From contig JANYLL010000219.1 of NCBI GenBank assembly GCA_025357895.1, positions 1-15,638 on the forward strand: a stretch of 15,638 nt of DNA. The letters are read 5' to 3'. Position 1 is the stretch's first letter. Each line of letters opens with the position of its first letter. The position numbers were made by a program, and so were the translations under genes. Under the pieces are notes generated by a model. The model was given only the letters and a program-made list of their open reading frames with translations, had not been told where the DNA came from and did no database searches. The DNA comes from Ignavibacteriota bacterium. Lineage in GTDB: Bacteria; Bacteroidota; Ignavibacteria; Palsa-1295. Below are positions 6,286 through 13,848 of the stretch, piece by piece.

Positions 6286-8013
6286 ATGAATTTATTTTAT
6301 AGATTATTTTTTATTCTTTTGTTATCGTCGCTCGTTGCGATAGTCTCTTGTGCGCCTCCGCCGAATATTACACATAAAGAGTGTATTCCTCCTCCGCCAC
6401 CGGAATGCAAGCCGGGTGTTTCGACGGCTTTGGGCATAGATACAGCACATCTTCAACCCGGATATTTTAAGTATCATATTGATCTGCTTCCGAAGCCGAT
6501 AAATTCCAATGGCAATGATAATGCAATAGTTTTTTTTCCAAATGAAGGAGGAAATGAAGCACTTTTAAGTGCCGAAAGAAAAGGTGATGAATCTCAAAGA
6601 GTATTCACTTCAAAGCTGCTTCCCGATCTTCATTTCGGTCCGATCATAGAAGTTAGCAGTTCTGAGTCATTTGTTGATATAGGTGCAGCGGATTACTGTT
6701 TGACAGATGGCAGACTTTACTTTACGGCAAAAGCGCATAACGATGACCCAAATGATTACGATCTTTATAGTGCAAAGCTTACACACAATGGCTCAGGATT
6801 TGCACTTGAAGATACGATAGCACTTTCGGTTTTGAATAAGACCATCTCATTCGACGGACAGCCGGCTCTCTCAAAGGATGGACTTATTATTGTTTTCGCG
6901 TCTGATAGAGCAGGGGGCAGAGGAGGAGTTGATCTTTGGTATAGTAAACGCAATTCTATTAATGCATCGTGGGGTGAGCCACTCCCGTTGCCTGCGACAA
7001 TCAATACTCCTTGTGATGAACTCTCCCCATCTTTTTCTGCCGATGGGAAGAAGATGTATTTTTCTTCTGATGGTCATGAAACCATTGGAGGATATGATAT
7101 ATTTTCGTCAGAATATGAAAACGCAGTATGGAGCAAGGCAGAAAATATCGGAGCACCGATTAATACGAAGTCAGATGAAATATTTCCATACCAATTAAGT
7201 GATTCGCAGTTTTTTTATACGTCCGATCAGCCTGCCAATTTCAGCCGGCGGAATATTTTCGTTCTTCGTCGAACTTATATTCCTCCGAACGGAATGGCTG
7301 AGAAAATCACTTCGACAGTCATTCGGGAAAACAGCATACCTGATACGATCCGACTTAAAGGAAAAGTGGAGATGCCTGTAATTCGTGATTCAGTGTTGCC
7401 TGATGTATTTGTTCGCGATGTGACGAAGGATAAAGAAATTGCGAGGCAGAAGACCGATACTTCAGGAAATTACTCTTTCAATGTAGAAAAAGGAAAAGAG
7501 TATGACGTAGGCTCCGAACGTAAAGATAAATTTTATGATGTTCACCGTGTTGATCTACGCCATCCGACAGATAGTGTTATCATCGTGCCGCCGCTTGCAA
7601 TCCCTGATACGCTGATATTGCGGATCAATTTTCCTTTCGATGATGATTCGCATCCATACGACTTTACCATCGATGATAATGGGCAGAAATCCGAGACGCG
7701 TTGGCAAACTTCCCTTGATCTACTTGCAAAGTCAATTAAGAATAGCTCTTCGAATTTGGAAAGTGTCATCCTTTACGGACATACGGATTCCTTGGGAACA
7801 GATGAATATAATTTTGCACTTGCCACACGTAGGGCAAATTTCGTTGCTAAAGAGTTGAAAGCTCGCGGCATTCCTACAAAGCTATTAGTTATATTTTCGA
7901 AAGGAAGGACGATGCCGGTTGCGCGCCGATCAGGTGAAAGCGATGAGACATTTCAGCTTCGTTGCCGCAGGGTCGAGTTTGTTAAATTTTTTACTAAATC
8001 GAAAACCCGATGA
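6286..8013 (+). CDS. PD40 propeller / CRD / OmpA lipoprotein
   Basis: The predicted 575-residue lipoprotein has lipobox IVSC (C22), then a proline-rich linker (PPP at 24-26, PPPPP at 35-39). A PD40/WD40-like propeller spans about 75-340, with five recognisable blades; the clearest are at 192 (PALSKDG...FASDRAGG) and 244 (PSFSADGKKMYFSSDG). A carboxypeptidase-regulatory-like domain is at about 358-440. An OmpA-type peptidoglycan-binding domain is at about 443-572, with GHTDSLG at 498-504 and a downstream RRA. It probably bridges outer membrane and peptidoglycan. The reading frame is open from GTG at 6244, but that start would translate the palindromic repeat and bury the signal peptide, so ATG 6286 is chosen. 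It is the first gene of a three-lipoprotein operon and overlaps the next by four bases. Confidence 0.88.
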   Translation: MNLFYRLFFILLLSSLVAIVSCAPPPNITHKECIPPPPPECKPGVSTALGIDTAHLQPGYFKYHIDLLPKPINSNGNDNAIVFFPNEGGNEALLSAERKGDESQRVFTSKLLPDLHFGPIIEVSSSESFVDIGAADYCLTDGRLYFTAKAHNDDPNDYDLYSAKLTHNGSGFALEDTIALSVLNKTISFDGQPALSKDGLIIVFASDRAGGRGGVDLWYSKRNSINASWGEPLPLPATINTPCDELSPSFSADGKKMYFSSDGHETIGGYDIFSSEYENAVWSKAENIGAPINTKSDEIFPYQLSDSQFFYTSDQPANFSRRNIFVLRRTYIPPNGMAEKITSTVIRENSIPDTIRLKGKVEMPVIRDSVLPDVFVRDVTKDKEIARQKTDTSGNYSFNVEKGKEYDVGSERKDKFYDVHRVDLRHPTDSVIIVPPLAIPDTLILRINFPFDDDSHPYDFTIDDNGQKSETRWQTSLDLLAKSIKNSSSNLESVILYGHTDSLGTDEYNFALATRRANFVAKELKARGIPTKLLVIFSKGRTMPVARRSGESDETFQLRCRRVEFVKFFTKSKTR

Positions 8014-9377
8014 AGTATATCCTGACTTTATTTTTTTTCTCTGCGCTTTTCACAAGTTGCGTGACGCGTTATGAGTATGATACTTACACAATAACTGTTC
8101 GCGACTCTCTTGTTCGAGAACGAGTCCGCAATGCACCGGGAACCGGAAGTGAAAATGGAACTGTGTTTCCCTCGTCTCGCACGACGCGACTTTCGCGTGA
8201 AAGTTTATCGTACGATTCGACATACGAACGAGCCTATCCTGCTTTTTTACGCTATGGAGGTATCGAATTTGCCGGACTTCTGACGGGCTCATCAAATTTA
8301 GGAGTAGGCGCCAGTGTTCTTGGCGTCCATACTATCTTAGATTCAAACAGACTTAATAATATTTTCAAGGCTAAAGAAAATAGTATTTTTAAGGGAAGAA
8401 TTTTCAGAATAGCCCCTCTTGAATACCGGCTGCATTGGTTTAATGAATCACCAAATTGGACCATAGGCTGGAATGCGTATGAAAGTATTGCCAAAGATGA
8501 TAACACAAGCAACACACTGACTAGCATTGGCGCAAATGTATATATACGGAAGCGCTTTTGGTTTAGAGAAAAGCCTCCGTATCTTTTTGCCTCTCCTTTT
8601 TTTGGAATAAGTCTTGCTCCATCAGTATATCTAAATTTCGGAAGCGAACTTACTTTTGGCTCATTCGGCGGGTTCAACTTAAGAGGATACGCCGGGCTTG
8701 CTTATGGATTTACCTGGGGGTCGGGGACTAATACTATTATAACACCCTATATAGGACTTGGCGTAAGCGCACTTGATTTCATAAATAAAGTATCAGAAAC
8801 GGAGCATGAATGGAAAGATTATCTCCATTCGGCAATTGAAGTTAGTGTTATGGATCTTGACTTACTTGATGGATTAGCCGGGTATCCGAATCTTTTTAGT
8901 AAATCAACTGCCGGACTGCCAATAACCGGCATTGGGTTACAGTTTGCAACTGCGCACTTTCCTTTGGATCTATGGGATGGAAAGTTTTGGGCAGGTACTT
9001 CGCTATTCAAGCTTTTTGCTCTCGGGTATAATCAGGTTATGATGAGCGTATTACCTTTGCGTATTGGCTACCGACAATACCTCATTGCTGAAGATCTGAC
9101 TCTTGAACCCTTCCTTGAAGTTAATTATTATCCTTCTTCATTTATTAATCTTGGAGCACGTTTGAGGCTTAATACATTTCGGGATATGACAGTTGGCTTA
9201 CTCATAGGCTACGCCAATGGTTCGACGGGGGCGTTTTACCCCAGTATTTTCACTTCAACAGGAAGTGCTATTCATTCGTCTATCAATTCATTTTATCTCG
9301 GAATCTCGATCAATTTGAAAGACCGGATGAATACTCCTGCGTTTGTTCATGCGCTTGAAAAACCGCTGCAATGGTAA
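8010..9377 (+). CDS. predicted beta-rich outer-membrane lipoprotein, unknown
   Basis: The product has 455 residues. Its N-terminus is a lipoprotein-like signal with F-T-S-C (C17); the -3 residue is Phe rather than the usual Leu. A charged region of about 50 residues (rich in R, S, T and Y) follows. The rest is rich in Gly, Phe, Tyr and Leu with alternating strand patterns (for example ITPYIGLGVSALDF and LTFGSFGGFNLRGYAGLAYGF), as in outer-membrane beta barrels. I recognise no family. A lipid-anchored protein with a barrel-like body would be unusual, so the signal could instead be cleaved by signal peptidase I. The start overlaps the stop of the PD40/OmpA gene (ATGA) and its own stop overlaps the next start, so all three are translationally coupled. 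Confidence 0.75.
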   Translation: MKYILTLFFFSALFTSCVTRYEYDTYTITVRDSLVRERVRNAPGTGSENGTVFPSSRTTRLSRESLSYDSTYERAYPAFLRYGGIEFAGLLTGSSNLGVGASVLGVHTILDSNRLNNIFKAKENSIFKGRIFRIAPLEYRLHWFNESPNWTIGWNAYESIAKDDNTSNTLTSIGANVYIRKRFWFREKPPYLFASPFFGISLAPSVYLNFGSELTFGSFGGFNLRGYAGLAYGFTWGSGTNTIITPYIGLGVSALDFINKVSETEHEWKDYLHSAIEVSVMDLDLLDGLAGYPNLFSKSTAGLPITGIGLQFATAHFPLDLWDGKFWAGTSLFKLFALGYNQVMMSVLPLRIGYRQYLIAEDLTLEPFLEVNYYPSSFINLGARLRLNTFRDMTVGLLIGYANGSTGAFYPSIFTSTGSAIHSSINSFYLGISINLKDRMNTPAFVHALEKPLQW

Positions 9378-9976
9378 TGTTAAAAATTTCTTTCATTGCA
9401 ATGCTTATTACTACCGCTTTACTCTGCGGTTGCAATCCTTACCGCTTTACTGTCGAAACCGAGCATCCGGTCGATTGCAGAATATTTTCCGACCACAATA
9501 CCGTAAGTTCACATCTTTATGGATTTGAGATGCATCCCGAAGCAACAGTACAAGTAACTTCACTTGCATGGACTCAGTATGAACTCGGAGGCTATCTTAC
9601 ACTTTCAGGAGGAGAAGGTTTTCAGCTTATGCTGCGTCCGGTACTGGAAGAGAGTGTTATTGACTCAGGATTCGTGCTTACATTTTTATCTTCCGGCGGT
9701 GTTCGTTTGGATTCTGCTGGCCACACTCTTGACGAGAACCGGGCATTCCGTTTTCCGAAGGATTCACAGGTCTATGTTACGATCTATAACGAAGAAGCTT
9801 ATCTGCAAATGACGGTAGGATGTGATACCGTTTTGAAGCGCTACACTAAACGAAAATCGTCCGACGACTTTGCCCTTAAAACCCTTGCAGGAAGTGAACT
9901 GAAGGTGCTGTCACCTCAGTGGAAAAGGATCAAATTTACGAAAGACTTTGAAATGAAGGTGGAGGAAACTCGGTAG
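9377..9976 (+). CDS. small lipoprotein, unknown function
   Basis: The product is about 199 residues with a clear lipoprotein signal ending LLCGC (C19). The mature part contains predicted beta strands and two further Cys residues (in VDCRIF and VGCDTV) that could form a disulfide. It ends in a lysine-rich region (KRIKFTKDFEMKV). I recognise no family. Two ATGs are possible, at 9371 and 9377. The latter shares a base with the TAA of the preceding gene (TAATG), the usual geometry for termination-reinitiation, and is preferred; the other adds only two residues. It is the last gene of the operon, followed by a terminator. Confidence 0.7.
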   Translation: MLKISFIAMLITTALLCGCNPYRFTVETEHPVDCRIFSDHNTVSSHLYGFEMHPEATVQVTSLAWTQYELGGYLTLSGGEGFQLMLRPVLEESVIDSGFVLTFLSSGGVRLDSAGHTLDENRAFRFPKDSQVYVTIYNEEAYLQMTVGCDTVLKRYTKRKSSDDFALKTLAGSELKVLSPQWKRIKFTKDFEMKVEETR

Positions 9977-10028
9977 TTTGTCATATAAAACAACGGGAGT
10001 AAACCTGAAGAGTTGATGATAAAACAAA

Positions 10029-10063
10029 AAAAAGCCCACTCTTCAAAGAAGAGCGGACTTTTT
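10029..10063. terminator. intrinsic terminator between convergent genes, strongest on the minus strand
   Basis: GCCCACTCTTC (10034-10044) pairs with GAAGAGCGGAC (10048-10058) around an AAA loop, with two mismatches in the stem. It is flanked by an A-run on the left and TTTTT (10059-10063) on the right. Read on the minus strand, the stem is followed by about eight T, ending HU transcripts. On the plus strand the five-T tail can serve the lipoprotein operon. Confidence 0.85.
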
Positions 10064-10079
10064 AGATCGGAATTTCACC

Positions 10080-10361
10080 TTATTTTGACTTTCCAACGGC
10101 ATCTTTCAATCCTTTTCCGGCAGTGAAGCGCGGAACAGTGCGGGCAGCAATCTTGATTGATGCGCCTGTCTGGGGATTACGTCCCATACGTGCACTGCGC
10201 TTCGATACCTTGAAGGTACCAAAACCTACCAATGCAACTGGATTGCCCTTTTTCAAGGACTTTGTGATCGTTTCGACAATCGCATCAAGAGCGCGAATGG
10301 AATCTGCTTTTGAAAGGTCCGTTGCCTTAGCTACGGAATCAATGAGTTCGGTTTTGTTCAT
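10080..10361 (-). CDS. hup: DNA-binding protein HU (DNABII family)
   Basis: The 93-residue product matches HU from end to end. The N-terminal helices begin MNKTELIDSVAK, GFGTF is at 46-50, and the DNA-binding arm carries GRNPQTG at 60-66 with the intercalating P63. The C-terminus is basic (AGKGLKDAVGKSK). HU binds and bends nucleoid DNA as a dimer. The frame stays open upstream, but ATG 10361-10359 gives the standard HU N-terminus. The gene stands alone, convergent with the lipoprotein operon and divergent from argS, with its own terminator 17 bases past the stop. I cannot tell an HU from an IHF-type paralogue with certainty, but the sequence is more HU-like. Confidence 0.93.
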   Translation of the reverse strand: MNKTELIDSVAKATDLSKADSIRALDAIVETITKSLKKGNPVALVGFGTFKVSKRSARMGRNPQTGASIKIAARTVPRFTAGKGLKDAVGKSK

Positions 10362-10808
10362 AGAGTGTTCTAAGAAATGAGAGTTGAAGAATAATATTAG
10401 TCCTTTCCCTCGCACACTCTTTTGATGGGGGCATGAAAGAAAGGGATTTTAAAAAACGACGTGGGGCTTGAATTCCTCCTCGCTGCACTTCTCCTTAAGG
10501 AATAAATCCGTTGCTGATTTGTTACGGTAAAAATTCCGAAACTCACCTCTGACGGGCTTTCCCGAAGGAAGAGCGCAGTACAAAGATAAGAAGAAAAAAT
10601 GGCGAGCCAAAGAAAAACGATATTTTGTCCGAATAACGGATGTAACAATTGGTGCTGTAAACATAGGAAGTAACTCAATTGGTTGATAAAAAAATATTGT
10701 ATTCGACAGAAAACAATATTTCTTATACTATGTGTTCGGAGCCATACCCGTGTATTTGGCGTTATCCCACTCGGCAAAATTATGCCTAGTTGAGTTTGTT
10801 ATTATAGA
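10362..10808. other. 447-bp gene-free divergent region between HU and argS
   Basis: No convincing gene is present on either strand; the longest frames have no recognisable protein character. The region holds the probable argS promoter with an overlapping inverted repeat (10692-10729). It also has a compact hairpin, GCTTTCC (10556-10562) with GGAAGAGC (10567-10574) around CGAA. A 7-bp dyad, AGAGTGT (10362-10368) and ACACTCT (10414-10420), lies just ahead of the HU start. A small untranslated RNA is possible but I match no known family (no tmRNA, SRP RNA, 6S or tRNA signature). Confidence 0.6.
10692..10729 (+). promoter_or_regulatory. putative argS promoter with overlapping inverted repeat
   Basis: A sigma70-like pair, TTCGAC (10702-10707) and TATACT (10724-10729) with a 16-base spacer, points toward argS, leaving a leader of about 70 bases. 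A perfect 9-bp inverted repeat, AAATATTGT (10692-10700) and ACAATATTT (10713-10721), straddles the -35 box and fills part of the spacer. That position would let a bound repressor block polymerase. No protein is known from the sequence to bind it. Confidence 0.45.
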
Positions 10809-12443
10809 ATGGAAGAATATTTACAACCGATATTTTCTGAAGTCGTCGGAACTGTTGCACCGGAATTTTCCGGAGCTATTCAATTTGAAACGCCGCAGAA
10901 TCCCGATCATGGCGATCTCTCCACCAATATAGCAATGCTGCTTGCCAAAGAGTTAAAAAAAGCTCCGCGCATCCTGGCAAATGAAATCGTAGAAAAGCTT
11001 CGCAAAGATTCAGAAGTTATTGAAGGTGTAGAGATCGCAGGTCCGGGATTTATCAATATTCGTTTCAGTCGTAAATATTTTCAGGATGCTCTCGGCGCAA
11101 TACTTTCTCTTGGCAATGCTTACGGGCACTCACGAAAATATGAGGGCATGATGACAAATCTTGAGTGGGTAAGTGCTAACCCCACCGGGAATCTTCATGC
11201 AGGTCACGGGCGCCAGGTCTGCCTTGGAGCGGCGATCGCTAATTTATTAGAGTGGACAGGTTATAAAGTAATCCGCGAATATTATTTTAATAATGCCGGC
11301 AATCAGATGCGCAATCTTGCCCGCTCAACTCAGGTGAGATATTTACAAGAACTCGGACAAGAGATCAGTTTGCCTGAAGAAGGATATCATGGAGCGGAAA
11401 TAATTGGCATTGCCAAAGAATTAGTTTTGAAATTTGGTGATAGTTTACAAAATGCCGAACAATCTGATTTCCAGAAATTTGCTGAAGAAGCAAATTTTCT
11501 CCGAATTAAAAATACTCTTACAAGATTAGGTATCCATCACGACATCTATTTCAACGAGAATACGCTTTACGAATCAGGTGCAATTGAGAAGATCATTGCA
11601 GAGTTGAAAGAGAAGGATCTAGCGTATGAGAAAGACGGAGCTGTTTGGCTCAAACTTAGTGAGATGGGTCAAGAGCAGGACCGGGTAATTGTTAAATCGA
11701 CGGGTGAACCGACTTATCGTCTTCCGGATATTTGTTATCATAAAGATAAACTCTCTCGCGGATATGATCTTGTAATTGATATTTTCGGAGCAGATCATAT
11801 TGCGACGATTCCCGATGTGCTTGCCGCATTAAAAGCTCTTGGTTTCGATTCCGGGAAAGTAAAAGTTGTCATTCATCAGATGGTGACATTTCTTTCGGGT
11901 ACAGAAGTAATAAAATTCTCGAAGCGCAGTGGATCTAATTATTTGCTCGATGAACTGATCGACGATGTTGGTGCTGATGCAACAAAGTTTTTCTTCAATA
12001 TGCGTGCCGTGGGTTCGCATCTGGAGTTCGATGTCGAACTTGCAAAAGAACAGTCTGAGAAGAATCCTGTGTATTATGTACAATATGCTCATGCACGTAT
12101 TGCCAGTATTCTGCGCTTTGCTCAACAGCAGGAGATCAATATCCAAATGCTTACTAAAGCAGATCTGACTGTACTGGTGCATCCTGAAGAAATTTCATTG
12201 ATTAAGATCCTGCATAGATTCCCATCCCTCATCCTGCAGACTGCTGAAGCTTTTGCGCCACATCATATTTGTGAATACTTGCGGCAAGTGGCAGCACAAT
12301 TTCATAAATTTTATCACGATTGCCGAATGGTTGGGCAGCCGGAGCCAGTGCAATCGGCGCGGCTTGCACTTGCACTGGCAACAAAACAAGTCTTGGCAAG
12401 CGGTTGCTCCATTTTAGGCGTTACCGCGCCGGAAAGTATGTAA
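10809..12443 (+). CDS. argS: arginyl-tRNA synthetase
   Basis: This class I aminoacyl-tRNA synthetase (544 residues, normal length) attaches arginine to tRNA-Arg in the cytoplasm. The N-terminal Arg-tRNA-synthetase additional domain is at about 1-90 (HGDLSTN, GPGFINIR). The HIGH motif appears as HAGH (130-133) within NPTGNLHAGHGRQ. The KMSKS-equivalent is KFSKRSG (369-375), with Phe replacing Met. The DALR anticodon-binding domain runs from about 424 (YVQYAHARI) to the typical end GVTAPESM. The ATG at 10809 gives the expected N-terminus. Its stop lies 3 bases before the CNNM-family gene, so the two share a transcript, and the promoter is probably the one at 10692-10729. Confidence 0.96.
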   Translation: MEEYLQPIFSEVVGTVAPEFSGAIQFETPQNPDHGDLSTNIAMLLAKELKKAPRILANEIVEKLRKDSEVIEGVEIAGPGFINIRFSRKYFQDALGAILSLGNAYGHSRKYEGMMTNLEWVSANPTGNLHAGHGRQVCLGAAIANLLEWTGYKVIREYYFNNAGNQMRNLARSTQVRYLQELGQEISLPEEGYHGAEIIGIAKELVLKFGDSLQNAEQSDFQKFAEEANFLRIKNTLTRLGIHHDIYFNENTLYESGAIEKIIAELKEKDLAYEKDGAVWLKLSEMGQEQDRVIVKSTGEPTYRLPDICYHKDKLSRGYDLVIDIFGADHIATIPDVLAALKALGFDSGKVKVVIHQMVTFLSGTEVIKFSKRSGSNYLLDELIDDVGADATKFFFNMRAVGSHLEFDVELAKEQSEKNPVYYVQYAHARIASILRFAQQQEINIQMLTKADLTVLVHPEEISLIKILHRFPSLILQTAEAFAPHHICEYLRQVAAQFHKFYHDCRMVGQPEPVQSARLALALATKQVLASGCSILGVTAPESM

Positions 12444-12446
12444 GAT

Positions 12447-13811
12447 ATGTTGTCATTACCGATCGAAATATTCTTTATCCTTGTCGCGCTCGTTTTCTTT
12501 GCGTTTTTCTCGCTTATTGAAACGAGCATTTTGACCGTACGCAGAAGTACGCTTAAAAAGATTACTGAAGATGAGGAAGAAACAGACAAAGCGAAACATA
12601 GGGCGCGCAGCGTTCTAAAAATCAAAGCGCGTCCTGAAGAATTTCTTGCATTCATGCAGAGCGGTTCTATTATTTCTGTGGTTTTTGCGGCAACATTTGC
12701 AGGTTTTTTTGCAGTGGAGGATTTGAACAGCGTACTTTTTGTATGGTTTGGTCTTTCAAATGCAGCGAGCATGATCATTGCATTAATTCTCACAGCCCTC
12801 CTTCTCGGATGGCTGCTTCTTACTTTTGGAGGACTGATCCCAAAATCCATCGGCTTGCATCGTAATCGCGCGATAGCACTTTTTTTTGGTGATGCCATAC
12901 TTGCTTCTCTTAGTCTTATTAAACCGCTGACTCATTTGCCAGTTGTGCTTGCCAATCTTGTTTTAAAGCCTTTTCGTGATAAGGCAAGTTTTGCCGAAAG
13001 TCGAATTTCCGAAGAGGAATTTCGTGTTATGCTCGAAGAAGGTGCCAGAACGGGAGTTCTTGATAAGACGGAGAATGAATTGATAGGAAATATTCTCGAC
13101 TTTACTGAAAAAATAGTTCGTGAAGTCATGGTTCCGAGAACGAAGATCGTCGCACTCGATATTGAAAGCTCGCGAGAATCCGTTATTCACAGAATAATCG
13201 GCGAAGGATATACGCGGCTACCTGTTTATAAGGATACTCTGGATAATATTGTGGGTGTTGTATACTCGAAAGATGTTCTTGCTCTGATCGAACATCCTGA
13301 TCTTATTATCCTTTATGATATTACACGCCCCGTACTTTTTGTTCCTGAAACGAAACTCATTTCCGAACTCTTGCGGGAATTACAGCATAAGAAATTCCAC
13401 ATGGTGATAGTAGTGGATGAATTCGGGGGAACAGCAGGTATTGTAACTCTTGAAGATATCCTCGAAGAGATCGTCGGAGAGATCCATGACGAATATGATG
13501 AGGATCTGCCCCCCGTGCAAAAAGATGTGACACAGAAGGCACTGACTCTCGCAGCAAATCTATCAACAAAAAATGCTAATGAGCATATCGAATCCTTTTT
13601 CGAAGATTTCCGTATCCCTGAGAACGACGAATATGACTCCGTAGGTGGATATGTCACCAAACTCTTCGGACATATCCCTGAAACTGCAGAGGAACAGGAT
13701 ACGGGAGGAATGGCTATAACCGTTCTTAAAAGGACGCCAAAGGAAGTTTTGCTCGTGAAATTCGAAGATCGAAGAGATAAAAATACAGAAGGACAAACAC
13801 CTAACGTTTGA
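12447..13811 (+). CDS. CNNM/CorC-type membrane protein (DUF21, CBS pair, CorC_HlyC)
   Basis: The 454-residue inner-membrane protein has the canonical order of the CNNM/HlyC-CorC family. A DUF21/CNNM transmembrane domain spans about 1-180, with IETSILTVRR near the first helix and GGLIPKSIG at 128-136. An acidic hinge with RISEEEFRVMLEEG follows at 186-199. A tandem CBS pair at about 215-345 is marked by VMVPRTKI and by VVDEFGGTAGIVTLEDILEEIVGEI. A C-terminal CorC_HlyC domain is at about 365-450. Family members are linked to magnesium or other divalent-cation export. The Bacteroidota gliding protein GldE belongs to the same family, and the next gene encodes a PorE-like protein, but whether this is a GldE orthologue cannot be settled here. 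It lies 3 bases after argS. Confidence 0.92.
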   Translation: MLSLPIEIFFILVALVFFAFFSLIETSILTVRRSTLKKITEDEEETDKAKHRARSVLKIKARPEEFLAFMQSGSIISVVFAATFAGFFAVEDLNSVLFVWFGLSNAASMIIALILTALLLGWLLLTFGGLIPKSIGLHRNRAIALFFGDAILASLSLIKPLTHLPVVLANLVLKPFRDKASFAESRISEEEFRVMLEEGARTGVLDKTENELIGNILDFTEKIVREVMVPRTKIVALDIESSRESVIHRIIGEGYTRLPVYKDTLDNIVGVVYSKDVLALIEHPDLIILYDITRPVLFVPETKLISELLRELQHKKFHMVIVVDEFGGTAGIVTLEDILEEIVGEIHDEYDEDLPPVQKDVTQKALTLAANLSTKNANEHIESFFEDFRIPENDEYDSVGGYVTKLFGHIPETAEEQDTGGMAITVLKRTPKEVLLVKFEDRRDKNTEGQTPNV

Positions 13812-13848
13812 TTTTGCTGCCTCTTAATAACTGAGAAAACCGTATTCC

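Noticed and set aside
10551..10580. Resemblance to the SRP RNA core (CCCGAAGGAAGAGCGCAG)
   Set aside because: The conserved AGGUC/GGAAGCAGC pairing is not present and the flanks do not form the long SRP hairpin.
10397..10777. Open frames on the minus strand in the HU-argS gap (for example 10449-10664) and a short plus-strand frame at 10732-10932
   Set aside because: Their composition is not protein-like, no domain is recognisable, and they overlap promoter-like sequence or the start of argS in another frame.
10730..10808. Possible tRNA, 5S or attC-like structure in the argS leader
   Set aside because: There is no T-loop consensus, no acceptor stem, and only one of the two attC core-like ends; the match is superficial.
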